Assembly: GCA_949987565.1 (NCBI GenBank)
Contig: OX465105.1
Coordinates: forward strand, 25,295,632 to 25,359,631
Reading direction: 5' to 3'
DNA from: Luidia sarsii
Taxonomy: Eukaryota; Echinodermata; Asteroidea; Paxillosida; Luidiidae
DNA length: 64,000 nt
The notes under the pieces were generated by a model. The model had not been told where the DNA came from. It saw only the letters and a list, made by a program, of their open reading frames with translations, and made no database searches. The position numbers were made by a program, and so were the translations under genes. Of the stretch, positions 50,980 to 60,759 are shown piece by piece. Position 1 is the first letter of the stretch. Each line of letters opens with the position of its first letter.

Positions 50980-53900
50980 ATGATGCAGCGTTCCTTGACA
51001 TACGCTGTATGGAGAGGCACGAATGGTCTCCGTGGGACAGCAAAAGGTTGGTAAACTAAGTAACAACGTGAACTGTTGGGATGTACCATAGACTGATACG
51101 ATACTGAATACTGGTGATAGTGATACTGTGATAGTGATACTGATATAAAGTGATAGAGGGCGCTAGAACAAACTGGACATTGGAGCAGAATGTCCCTAAC
51201 CTTTCACATTTTTACCTCCAAGAGCCGTCTTAACCTTCCCAATTTGGCATCCATACATCCATAAATACTAAATACATCCATACATCCTAGATACTAATCA
51301 TGAAATTTTATTCAAATATTTTTCATGAAACTGGGCTACACTGACTAGACAGTGACAGTGTCAGTCACTGTATTTTGTTTTTCGCAGTGGCTGTTGTTAT
51401 GGCAGTCGTCCGTGTGGTTCCCTGACTTGATTGTATTTCGTCAGCATTGCAGGCTGGTTGAACCAGTCTATTAGCTGATAGTCTGGTTCCAAGAGCAAAA
51501 CATCCTGACAAATACTGTGAAGTCAGGGAGCCACACGGACGACTGCCGTAACAACAGCCACTGCGTTTGTTTTTCGCAGTGGCTGTTGTTACGGCAGTCG
51601 TCCGTGTGGCTCCCTGACTTGATTGTATTTCGTCAGCATTGCAGGTACCCCCAGAACTGTGGGGTTCTACGTCGTCCGCTGCTCTCCCGACCGGAACCCC
51701 ACAGATAACTAGGCTTTTTTCCCATAGGCTTCTGTGTAACGTTCACAAGTGCTATGGCATAGGGATCAGCAGGTTCAGCATAACTCATAAAATACTGCTT
51801 CATTTGGCCCAAGATTTCTAGCAAATGTGGTTTACATACCACGCACCTGTGTGCAACTGTCCATGTGGCGAAAATGTGTCGATTTCCCCCCAAAAATGGG
51901 CGAAAACCTCCCGGTTCGGTTGCAACATTCAAACGGCAGCTCCGTAACTGGCAGTCTGGTCCCTGTAGTACGGTATAGCGCCTTGCTGCGAAGACGTACA
52001 TGCTGCGAAGACGTAATAATAAGTCGGGGAACCTTACGGACGACTGCCGTAACAACAGTGTCAATGCTGGGTTTTTTTTACTAATTTTAGCCTTTAGTTT
52101 TAGTTTTACTTTTAGTTTTAAATTTTACTTTAGTTTTCAATGGTTTTAGGCATAAAAAAAAGAAGAGGAAGATTAAACTGGCAGGCTTAGATATAGAATT
52201 AGAATCTTACTATCTTAGAATAGATCATGGACCTATAATTATACTGTAATGCAACCCTTAGATGACTGCCTTCCAAAATAGTAATAATTATTGTTGTATC
52301 ACTTCAATTTCAATCGCCTTTGGCTTCATTATTTTAGGATGTGCGCCTGCCATCGCAGTACGATCCCTGCACTCAACATCGACGAGTACCAGCCAGGTCG
52401 CTGCAGAGCAAAGCAGCGATGCGCGGGTGGCCGAGGGCAACGAGAGGCTGTCGGAGAACGACGCGGTGTCGCCCAACTTCATCAATCGCAACCCACGCAA
52501 CTTGGAGAGGATGGCGGTGGCCCGTAAGGACAAAGGCTGGAGCCAGTCCTACCCACGCCAAGATTACTGGCACAAGTGAGCACACCGGCTATAGGACAAT
52601 AGATATAAAGGCCAAGTAAAAAATAGGCTAATCCTAACTTTTGGGGGAAAAAAGGAGAATGCTGGCATTTGGTGGTTTTTTTTTGCCTTTTCCAAAACCA
52701 TTTTTCCCCTTAAAGACAGTTGTCGAATTTCAAGTTTTTTTGTGGTTTTTTTTTTTTTTAATTGAAAGGCTAATTGATGTGGTGGCAAAAAAAGATGCGA
52801 GCAGGGATGAGAAACTAATAATTTGTTTTTACTTGGCCTTACAAAATAATGAGAGGTACCAACAAAGTACTTAACTAATGTTCAGCAAATCCACACATTA
52901 TGTACAAAGATTGAATGAGTATAATTTCAATAGGCCATTGAAGCTTGAAAGTTGAAACATTAAAAGCGAGGAATCTGAGGCCCAAGTCTCCACTCTCTGG
53001 TCCCCCCATGTTCAGGTTGTTCTTTGAGAAGTCCAACAGGCACATCAAGGCCTACGTCCGGCATTACAACGGCGACGTGGTCCTGAGCGCCTCCACCAAG
53101 GAGTGGGCCATCAAGCAGTTCCTGTACAGCACGGGCGACGTGACCGCTGCCCAGAACGTTGGCCGCGTCCTGGCCCAGCGATGTCTGGAGTCGGGCATCA
53201 GCTTCGTGCACATCAACCTGGACCCCAGCACGCGCTCCTTTGAGAGGGTGAGCCAAGCTCCCCCACCCTTGACCTCGCTGCGAAATTTGCTCCCCGCATC
53301 CCAGTTTTTGTTCCCCTTCCCTTTATAGACTGTCCCAAAGTGTAACATTAAAACACTAACTCCCTATTACTATTTACTTGGAACCTTCCTCGATCCTCCA
53401 CAAACCTCCACAGTCCTCCGGTGTAAATGTGACAACCTTCCTCAATCCTCCAAGATCTTGTTGTAGCATGCTTCCTCAATCCTCCATAATCCCCCAATTG
53501 GAAATGTTCATACTTGCCTCAATCTTCCACAATCCTCCACAGTCATCCACAGTCCTCCAGTGTAATACGACAACCTTCCTCAACCCCCCACAATCCTCCA
53601 AGATCGCGTTGTAGCATGCTTCCTTAATCCTCCACAATCCTCCAACACAACCCGGAGGATTATGGAGGATTGAGGAAGGTCAGGGTTTATCACAAGGGTC
53701 CTACAAATTTATTTGTTTTTTTGTATAATGATTACATATGTCTTTCAATGAGGGTTTGCCCTACCTGCTGAAACAAAGGCAGCTCGGGTGGGATGCTAAC
53801 CTTTGACTCATGCTTTCTAGTGCAGACATTTTAACCACTTGACCATCGAGCTGGTTGAGGTCGTGCGGCGGATTTTAATATGTGTAGCGGCAGGCGCCAT

Positions 53901-54532
53901 GTTGCATCGTAGATTTTTACATTGAGGAGAATGTGATTCAGTGAGGGTTTGCCCTACTTGAGGTTTTGCGAATGGATATGCGTATGCATACGTTTAGCTA
54001 TCTGCACCCATTAGTGGCCATTCCGCCATTTTTCAATCCCGGCGTATTGGTGGTGCTGTTCACAATCCCAACGCTTCTAAAAAAAAAGTCTAAAATGAAG
54101 TATATTTCCGACACCATGCACCCACTTTTTGATACCCAACATTAATCTTTTTGTATTTTGAAGTCTTTGAAACGCACAAAAATAACCCATGCATATTCAG
54201 TGATTACTCATTTCTGGACAACGCCAGCCATATGGCCCAAAAAATAAGGACGATATACTAGAAATTTGTATATTCCTGTACATTAGCGGTGTCATACGTG
54301 TTTAGCAGATAGTACGCAGCTGAGCATATGACGTCATAAATGATGACGTATCCGTTGCACTTACCGTATCCTTTCGCCTGCAAATCCTCACTAATATCTC
54401 TTTCTTGTTGACTTTTGTCTGCAGACAAAAGCCTTTCTTGGAGCCCTGCAGGAGGGGGGAGTGGTTCTGAACGAGCCCAGATCCATCGTCAACTTCAAGG
54501 AGCCGATTGAATACTTCCCCGAGGAGAAGTGA
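50980..54532 (+). CDS. MRPL18: Mitochondrial ribosomal protein uL18m, four exons
   Basis: This is a large-subunit mitochondrial ribosomal protein that contacts 5S-region RNA and, in mammals, helps import 5S rRNA. The exons are 50980-51046, 52338-52575, 53016-53247 and 54425-54532, giving 214 residues. Exons 2-4 are well supported: NRNPRNLERMAVARKDKGW, YVRHYNGDVVLSASTKEWAI, NVGRVLAQRCLESGISF and GALQEGGVVLNEP match the human protein in order. Exon 1 is inferred: MMQRSLTYAVWRGTNGLRGT is Arg-rich with no acidic residues, like a mitochondrial presequence. Its donor (AAAG|GTTGGT) has the phase needed by exon 2, which continues RSLHSTSTST. The C-terminus extends about 15 residues beyond human. An ATG-ATG pair starts exon 1. 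Confidence 0.9.
51383..51564 (+). mobile_element. Foldback MITE with 9-bp duplication, first of a tandem pair (MRPL18 intron 1)
   Basis: It is bounded by CGCAGTGG and CCACTGCG and flanked by TTTGTTTTT on both sides (51374-51382 and 51565-51573). A second copy starts immediately after the right duplication. Confidence 0.85.
51574..52060 (+). mobile_element. Second foldback MITE copy, interrupted
   Basis: The left arm is intact to about 51646 (CGTCAGCATTGCAGG). The right arm resumes near 52020 (GGGGAACCTTACGGACGACT, GCCGTAACAACAG). The roughly 370 bp between are unrelated and begin with an inverted CTGTGGGGTT / AACCCCACAG pair, so another element probably inserted or the core was replaced. Confidence 0.65.
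53385..53690. mobile_element. CCTCCA-rich foldback element, MRPL18 intron 3
   Basis: It has repeated CCTCAATCCTCCACAATCCTCCA-like words with GTGTAAAT and TTGTAGCATGCTTCCT spacers, ending with the inverse GGAGGATTATGGAGGATTGA. It is related to 5646-5895 and to the 50-bp array. Confidence 0.6.
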
Positions 54533-55259
54533 GACTTTCTTGGCTGCGCCTGCTGACAACGTGTGCAGATTTCAGTCCACTCGCCAAGGCCCAGCTCTGT
54601 AGACAATTTGGCACAGGACGTCTCCTGTGACTCTGTCTCGGAAAAAAGGACAGTCCTTTTCCAAGCACAGTGCAACTGAAAATTATGAAATCTATGAAAT
54701 CAATTTTGGTTTATATTGCTACGTTTGTGTCCATATTTTCGTATTTGCTGATTGGAAACTTGAATTTTAATCTAAAACGTGATATGAAAAGGATGTTGTT
54801 TTGTGTTTTCAGGCACTGATGATGATTTTAGGACATTGTGACTCATTTCCGAAGAGGTCATCTCAAATGTGTAGGGCACCCTCGGTCAGAGGTCATGTGA
54901 AGGTCGGTCACTAAAAAAGGGGGTAATTAATGTTGCATAAGCATCTTCTACACCTTGCACAGTTGCAGACATCACAACACATCTGTGTGGCACTTTCTAA
55001 GCAAATCCTCGTTAGTTGAAAAGCTTAGCAATTAGTGTTGGTTTTTCTGTTGCAGTGAGGGGTTTTAGAACAATGCATAAAGACCTTATGACACCATTTC
55101 TGCAAGGCACCCTCTTTTGGTATGCCAAGCCAGATGTCTCTGGTGGAAGCCCCTGGTCCAGTCAAATTTTCTTTGCCATTTTTTCAAAAAATTTCAAAGG
55201 TACAACTACATATTCAGTCAGTTATTCCTTCAAATCGTTGAATAAAGATTAAAATGTGA
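54533..55259 (+). other. MRPL18 3' region
   Basis: It probably holds the 3' untranslated region. The hexamer AATAAA at 55241-55246 is the only obvious polyadenylation signal, 709 bp after the stop. A SINE fragment may begin near 55130 (ctctggtggaagcccctggtccagtc). Confidence 0.4.
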
Positions 55260-55261
55260 AT

Positions 55262-55545
55262 AAGCTGCATCCACTTTGTGTGATTCCCAAGCTGCTGTTG
55301 TCCAGGTTTACAACAATTGGTTGTTTGCATCTGAATGAAAGTGGGGGTGTGTTCCCTGGAGATACATGTACAGTGTATACCGCAATTTATGGTTGATTTG
55401 CATATGACTAGTGCCCTCACCCTGGCAAAGACTAGTTGACTATTATTTTGTGAAGGCCACCATCTAAGGGCTGGATAGCTCAGATGGGAGAGCGCTGGTA
55501 TGTTAATCCAGAGATCTCGGTTTTCTTTGCCAAATTTTCAATTTC
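55262..55545 (+). mobile_element. tRNA-derived SINE, nearly full length
   Basis: TTTACAACAATTGGTTGTTTGC starts the head. GGGCTGGATAGCTCAGATGG (box A) lies at 55468-55487. Box B is decayed (AATCCAGAGATCTCGG), and the tail is GTTTTCTTTGCC. Confidence 0.7.
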
Positions 55546-56924
55546 TCACTCAGTTTTTCCCCTGTTTGTCCCCCCTCCAAAAAAGGGTACAATTACGCCC
55601 CCTGCTGAGGGAATGAGCAGCATAGCCAACAGAGGGCGCTATATTAGGCGCTCCAGTCACGCCCGCTCGCTCGGGAACCCCTTTGTCTGTGAGCCTGTAC
55701 AAAGCCGACCAGCCAGTTGGCATTGAACCCACCGGCTGAATAGCTGTTTTCCACCCAACCCCTGTTGAAAACCAAAAATACAAATGCACCGCTGATGAAA
55801 GAATGAAAATCGAATTTGAACGCTGGCCAAGATCGACCCATCGGAGTTCGAAGGTCACAGTTGTTCGAGAGACGGAGGCAGATCGAAACAAACCCAGTGA
55901 CGCTTCAATTCAACAACTGACCCGTCCATGCACGCCGTGACGCGTGATCAGTTGGTGCGCGACTGTCGCTGCGTATCAACAAATTAATTCCGACTGACAT
56001 CACACACCAACCTTCCGAATCTCTTTGTTTCGTCATACCAGGAATCATTCCTCTCCTCGTCATCGGGTTATTGTTGTTATCGTCTCCGTGGTTTGTTTTC
56101 TCGGTTAGACAAAATAACAGCGTCGGAATGACGTTGTTTTTTTAAATGTAGACCTACTGTGCATTTATGTTTTGTGAAGGAAATTAAAAACGCATAAATA
56201 AAAACAGAACGGAAATAATATTTACATTATTTACTACTCAAAATAAGAATAAGAACCAACGTAATGACAGTTTGGTAAAGAATTAAAACGCCAAGGACTG
56301 CCACTACTATATAAATACATTTCTAAATTAAGTCAAACAAAGGGAAAACTCGCTGGAAACTATTGAACAATTTTGAAGACCAGGCAAAGTCTATTTTAGG
56401 TAAAGACTAGTTGAGTATTATTTTTAGGAATTGGGCCGCCATGATTTATGTTAATGTCCCGGATGTTTCTGAAGTGCTGCCGAAACACATAGACGGAATT
56501 ATAGGAAGGGGTATTACATGTAAATACTATATTGCATTAACAAGGGCTATTCAAGGATACAGTAATACTGTATTATGACTAATTGGTATACTTTTTATAG
56601 TTTCAGCACGGAGGTAGAAACAACTTCAATGGTTTCAGGAAAATGGACTGTGTTTCTATCCGCTTCGGGATTTTTTTTTCTTCAAACGATGGGACGACTA
56701 TTTTTATACCGCGGTATTTTTGTGTTCCAAGGATGCGTGTAGGGCCTATACATGATGGAACAAATTTAAATCATTGCGAAATTCTTTCCGATCGATGTTC
56801 TGTCAGTCTGTGATCGGAAAAATCTCATTCTTGGGGGGGCCCCGGCCGGGAAACTGCACTGCCCATATGGCACTGTGACAATAGACTTAACTGGTTAGAA
56901 CTCAGAGTATAGTAATGTGTACAA
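55546..56924. other. No gene recognised
   Basis: A SINE fragment lies at 56365-56425 (gaccaggcaaagtc, taaagactagttgagtatt). I see no exon that fits a known protein. Confidence 0.4.
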
Positions 56925-58200
56925 AATGTTGCAAACTGCTTACCGACTTAAAAATAAATGAACAAATTGCAAATATCCAAAGTAAGGAGGATCTGACGTC
57001 TCCTTCTTTTCTCAAAGGTTCTCAAAGGCCGGAAAGGTCCTGCTAGGATCTGCCTTTGAGAAAGGTCCTGCTAGGGTCTGCCTTTGAGAAAGGTCCTGCT
57101 AGGGTCTGCCTTTGAGAAAGGTCCTGCTAGGATCTGCCTTTGAAAAATGTCCTGCTAGGATCTGCTTTTGAGAAAGGTCCTGCTAGGATCTGCCTTTGAG
57201 AAAGGTCCTGCTAGGGTCTGCCTTTGAGAAAGGTCCTGCTAGGATCTGCTTTTGAGAAAGGTCCTGCTAGGATCTGCCTTTGAGAAAGGTCCTGCTAGGA
57301 TCTGCCTTTGAAAAAGGTCCTGCTAGGATCTGCCTTTGAGAAAGGTCCTGCTAGGGTCTGCCTTTGAGAAAGGTCCTGCTAGGGTCTGCCTTTGAGAAAG
57401 GTCCTGCTAGGGTCTGCCTTTGAGAAAGGTCCTGCTAGGATCTGCCTTTGAGAAAGGTCCTGCTAGGATCTGCCTTTGGGAAAGGTCCTGCTAGGATCTG
57501 CCTTTGAGAAAGGTCCTGCTATAGGATCTGCCTTTGAGAAAGGTACTGCTAGGATCTGCCTTTGAGAAAGGTCCTGCTAGGGTCTGCCTTTGAGTAAGGT
57601 CCTGCTAGGGTCTGCCTTTGAGAAAGGTCCTGCTAGGGCCTGCCTTTGAGAAAGGTCCTGCTAGGATCTGCCTTTGAGAAAGGTCCTGCTAGGATCTGCC
57701 TTTGGGAAAGGTCCTGCTAGGATCTGCCTTTGAGAAAGGTCCTGCTATAGGCTCTGCCTTTGAGAAAGGTCCTGGTAGGCTCTGCCTTTGAGAAAGGTCC
57801 TGCTAGGATCTGCCTTTGAGAAAGGTCCTGCTATGATCTGCCTTTGAGAAAGGTCCTAGCTGCTATATGCTCTGCCTTTGAGAAAGGTCCTGCTAGTGTC
57901 TGCCTTTGAGAAAGGTCCTGCTATGCTCTGCCTTTGAGAAAGGTCCTGCTAGGATCTGCCTTTGAGAAAGGTCCTGCTAGGATCTGCCTTTGAGAAAGGT
58001 CCTGGTATAGGCTCTGCCTTTGAGAAAGGTCCTGCTAGGATCTGCCTTTAAGAAAGGTCCTGCTAGGCTCTTCCTTTGAGAAAGGTCCTGCTAGGATCTG
58101 CCTTTGAGAAATGTCCTGCTAGGATCTACCTTTGACAAAGGTCCTGCTAGGATCTGCCTTTGAGAAAGGTCCAGCTAGGATCGAGACATCATGCCCTCAG
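56925..58200. repeat. 28-bp minisatellite of about 40 units within a foldback element
   Basis: A left terminus TTGCAAACTGCTTACCGACTT at 56928 is followed from about 57030 to 58185 by the unit GGATCTGCCTTTGAGAAAGG-TCCTGCTA, repeated about 40 times with point variants (GGGTC, GGCTC, ATAGG insertions). It closes with TAGGATCGAGACATCATGCC. The unit is the same as at 14401-14680. No right terminus was found. Confidence 0.9.
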
Positions 58201-58337
58201 TCCTATTTTGTTTTAAATTATTTTGGTTAGAACTTACATAAAACATCCGTTTATCATTTGCTTTGAAGTTTGAAGATAAGGTTATACGGGATGAAATTAC
58301 AGAGAAATATCACAAGCTAAATTGCCGGCAGACAATT

Positions 58338-58376
58338 AAGAATGACCTGATATAATGATTATATCAGGTCATTCCT
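58338..58376. repeat. Near-perfect short palindrome
   Basis: AATGACCTGATATAAT and ATTATATCAGGTCATT flank a one-base centre. Confidence 0.8.
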
Positions 58377-59446
58377 AATTATAAGCACATCAGTTACAAT
58401 GTCCGATATTTTATTTCGATTCCATGATAGCAGGCAGGACTTTTCTCAAATGCATGAGGCATTCCCCACTGTCTCCGAGAACTCTGAGAATTCGGCTGGA
58501 AGTGTCTTTCGAGAAAACATTATTTGAAGGAAGTCTGTAGAATGCCGTTTAGTCCTATACAAGTCATGTGGGCCTAGTACTGGGCCTATAACAAGTGTTT
58601 CAGGAGAGATAACGTCGCTGTCTGATAGACCACGGATATAATGAGTCGTTATCAGAGGTAAAGCGGAAGTGGCCGGGCTCAGATTCAGGGAATCTGTAGA
58701 GGTGTCATCGATCGGTCGACGGTGTCCGATAATTTTTTTAGTCTGACTCCTACGGCTAAGTCGCGGAATTCACGGGAAGGCGCAAGAAATCCGGAACTTC
58801 CGTGAAACCTTCGGTAACAGCTCTTCGTCCATGCAGAATAGTCAGCGGCAATTTTGCTCCTTCTGTAACCGATTCCGTGAAAACAGACCCTGTTTCCCCA
58901 CATCGATTGGCGCTGCTATGGTAACTCGTTTACTCACTTAGACTGGCCACTGGTCCGCGCTATCGCCTGTAACAGTAATTATATGCGGTCGCGATACGCG
59001 CAACAGAGACACCAAAGGACTTGATCTAAACTCTTGCTTATACGCACTTAGCCCCAAAAAATGGGGAGAATGATTTGGCAAGGGGAAATTCATAACGCCC
59101 CAAAACTCTATTTCTTTCAGAGCTTTACGACACAGCAGTTTCCACGAATCGGGGTATATGTATAAATATAATAAGGTCGATTGAAATCTATTGACCCAAA
59201 TTAATGTTGCTTTCAATCCCCCCACACACAAGTCATGCATAGAACTGATTAAAATCTTAGAAAGACGGGTTCACAGAAAAGGTAAACAGTGAACGACCTT
59301 CAGTAGGCAGTAGGCAGATAGGCTCACGGCCGGCTATACATACAGTTCATGGAAAAATCACACCGGTATACGAGGCAATTACTCATCAAATCCCGCATAT
59401 TCTCGCGAGAAGCGGTGGCCAGTCGGGTTGTGCCTTATGCTCTTTG
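58377..59446. other. No gene recognised
   Basis: Open frames up to 100 codons exist on the minus strand, but they resemble nothing known and show no splice context. No clear repeat is seen. Confidence 0.4.
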
Positions 59447-60033
59447 TACTCGTGGTGCGCGTGTATGGCGTGCAAAATTGACATTTATTCAAACAATTGA
59501 GATATCTCTATTAATTAATTTGTAAATTCAGATATCTCTATTAACAATAGAGATAGCTCTACTGTAAATATAGATGTCTCTATTCTGGTAATAAATGTTA
59601 ACTTGGCACGTCTGTTAAAGGTATAACACAACATTGGTCGAGGTCAAAGTTCATACGTTGTCTGATCCAACATATGCATGAAATAGCACACCTGTGAATA
59701 TTTCAGCTCAATCCGCCAACCGAGTCTCGAGAAAATTGTGAAAACCGCTTTATTTGTTTCGCGAAAATTCAGCATTCAACGAATTGTTCCGAAAAATCGT
59801 TTAGATCTAGGGGTGAGACGTAAACAATTCCTTCTACTAATTTCTCCAAAAATACAGCATTTTAGGCAGAAATATCTCAGTGCGAGATTTCAACCATTAC
59901 AACCATCTTCAAACTGTATAAGTTTCATGTTAATCTGTGAACATTTTTTCTGCATGTTTTTCGATCTTTGCTAGATATATCTCCAGTGATTGAATAAATG
60001 TCAATTTTGCACGCCATAGTGGTGAGCGCGTGT
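59447..60033. mobile_element. Composite inverted-repeat element upstream of NLK
   Basis: TATGGCGTGCAAAATTGACA-TTTATTCAA at 59464-59492 is inverted at 59990-60020 (TTGAATAAATGTCAATTTTG). Between them lie AT-rich AGATATCTCTATTA palindromes (59508-59585) and a CAACATTG-end element (59619-59985) whose right end is degenerate. It is about 590 bp and non-coding. Confidence 0.65.
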
Positions 60034-60577
60034 GTGCGCCTACGTGCCTCGTTCCATATTCATAACGTGAGCATCGTGCGTAGTCTTTGGCGTGCATAAG
60101 AAATTGCTTTGTGTGACCGGGGCTCTCCTCCTCCCGTGCGTGTGTGCATGTACGGCTTGCCAAAGCCTGCGGCGGGTGCATCAGTGGTCCGGCCACGAAA
60201 TTACACCGAATCGGCGGAGATTTCCTCCACTTTTTTGCCCGCCGTAAGCTGCCGCTTCCCCCCTTCCGTCCGTCACACAGCCACACAGCCGGAGAGTCGG
60301 ACGACGAACGAGTGCCCCTCGCCAGCCATGCATTCGGTTTACGAGTGACATTTTTTCCCCAGCTTTTTTTTTGTCTTCTCCGCTTGCCGGTCGAGGGGAA
60401 AATAAAGGAAGGCAAGGCAGGGGGAGGGAGGTCGGCGGAGAAGGCTAGTGGGAGAGATCGCAGCCTGAGCCAGGCAGGCAAGCAGCCCAGGCGGCCGGTC
60501 ACTTCCTTCACCCACCAACCATCACGAGCTGCAGCTGCAGTATAGTAAGTAGGGGCTTTCTACTCGACCGGTGGGTG
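60034..60577 (+). promoter_or_regulatory. NLK: GC-rich promoter and 5' leader region of NLK
   Basis: The stretch is rich in G, C and CpG compared with its surroundings and leads into the NLK start codon. No TATA motif is seen. Overlapping open frames here are explained by composition. The transcription start cannot be placed. Confidence 0.45.
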
Positions 60578-60759
60578 ATGGCAGTCTGTGGGTCGCGGAT
60601 AGCGGCCAGGCAGATGGCTTTCACGGGCACCCCTCGCGACCACGCCATTCTCAGCGCAACCCAGACATTTTACCAGAATGCGGCCACAGCGTCCAGTCTG
60701 TCCCGCCGTGATTTCGAGCCCGATCGGCCCATCGGATACGGTGCTTTTGGCGTGGTGTG
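60578..60759 (+). CDS. NLK: Nemo-like kinase, first coding exon only (partial)
   Basis: NLK is a proline-directed serine/threonine kinase acting on TCF/LEF and other factors downstream of Wnt and TAK1 signalling. The exon encodes 60 codons plus two bases and ends at donor TG|GTGAGT. The N-terminus MAVCGSRIAARQMAF matches human MSLCGARANAKMMAA. The last part, FEPDRPIGYGAFGVVW, is the start of the kinase domain with the glycine-rich ATP loop GYGAFG. The human protein carries about 110 residues of His, Ala and Gln-rich sequence between these parts, while here only about 30 ordinary residues lie between. The remaining exons lie beyond the right edge, and I found none between 60760 and 64000. Confidence 0.88.

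Noticed and set aside
58685..59240. Minus-strand frames of 72-100 codons
   Set aside because: There is no recognisable domain, splice context or neighbouring exon to support a gene.
60109..60545. Overlapping 79-193 codon frames before NLK
   Set aside because: They are compositional frames in a GC-rich leader, with no similarity on either strand.
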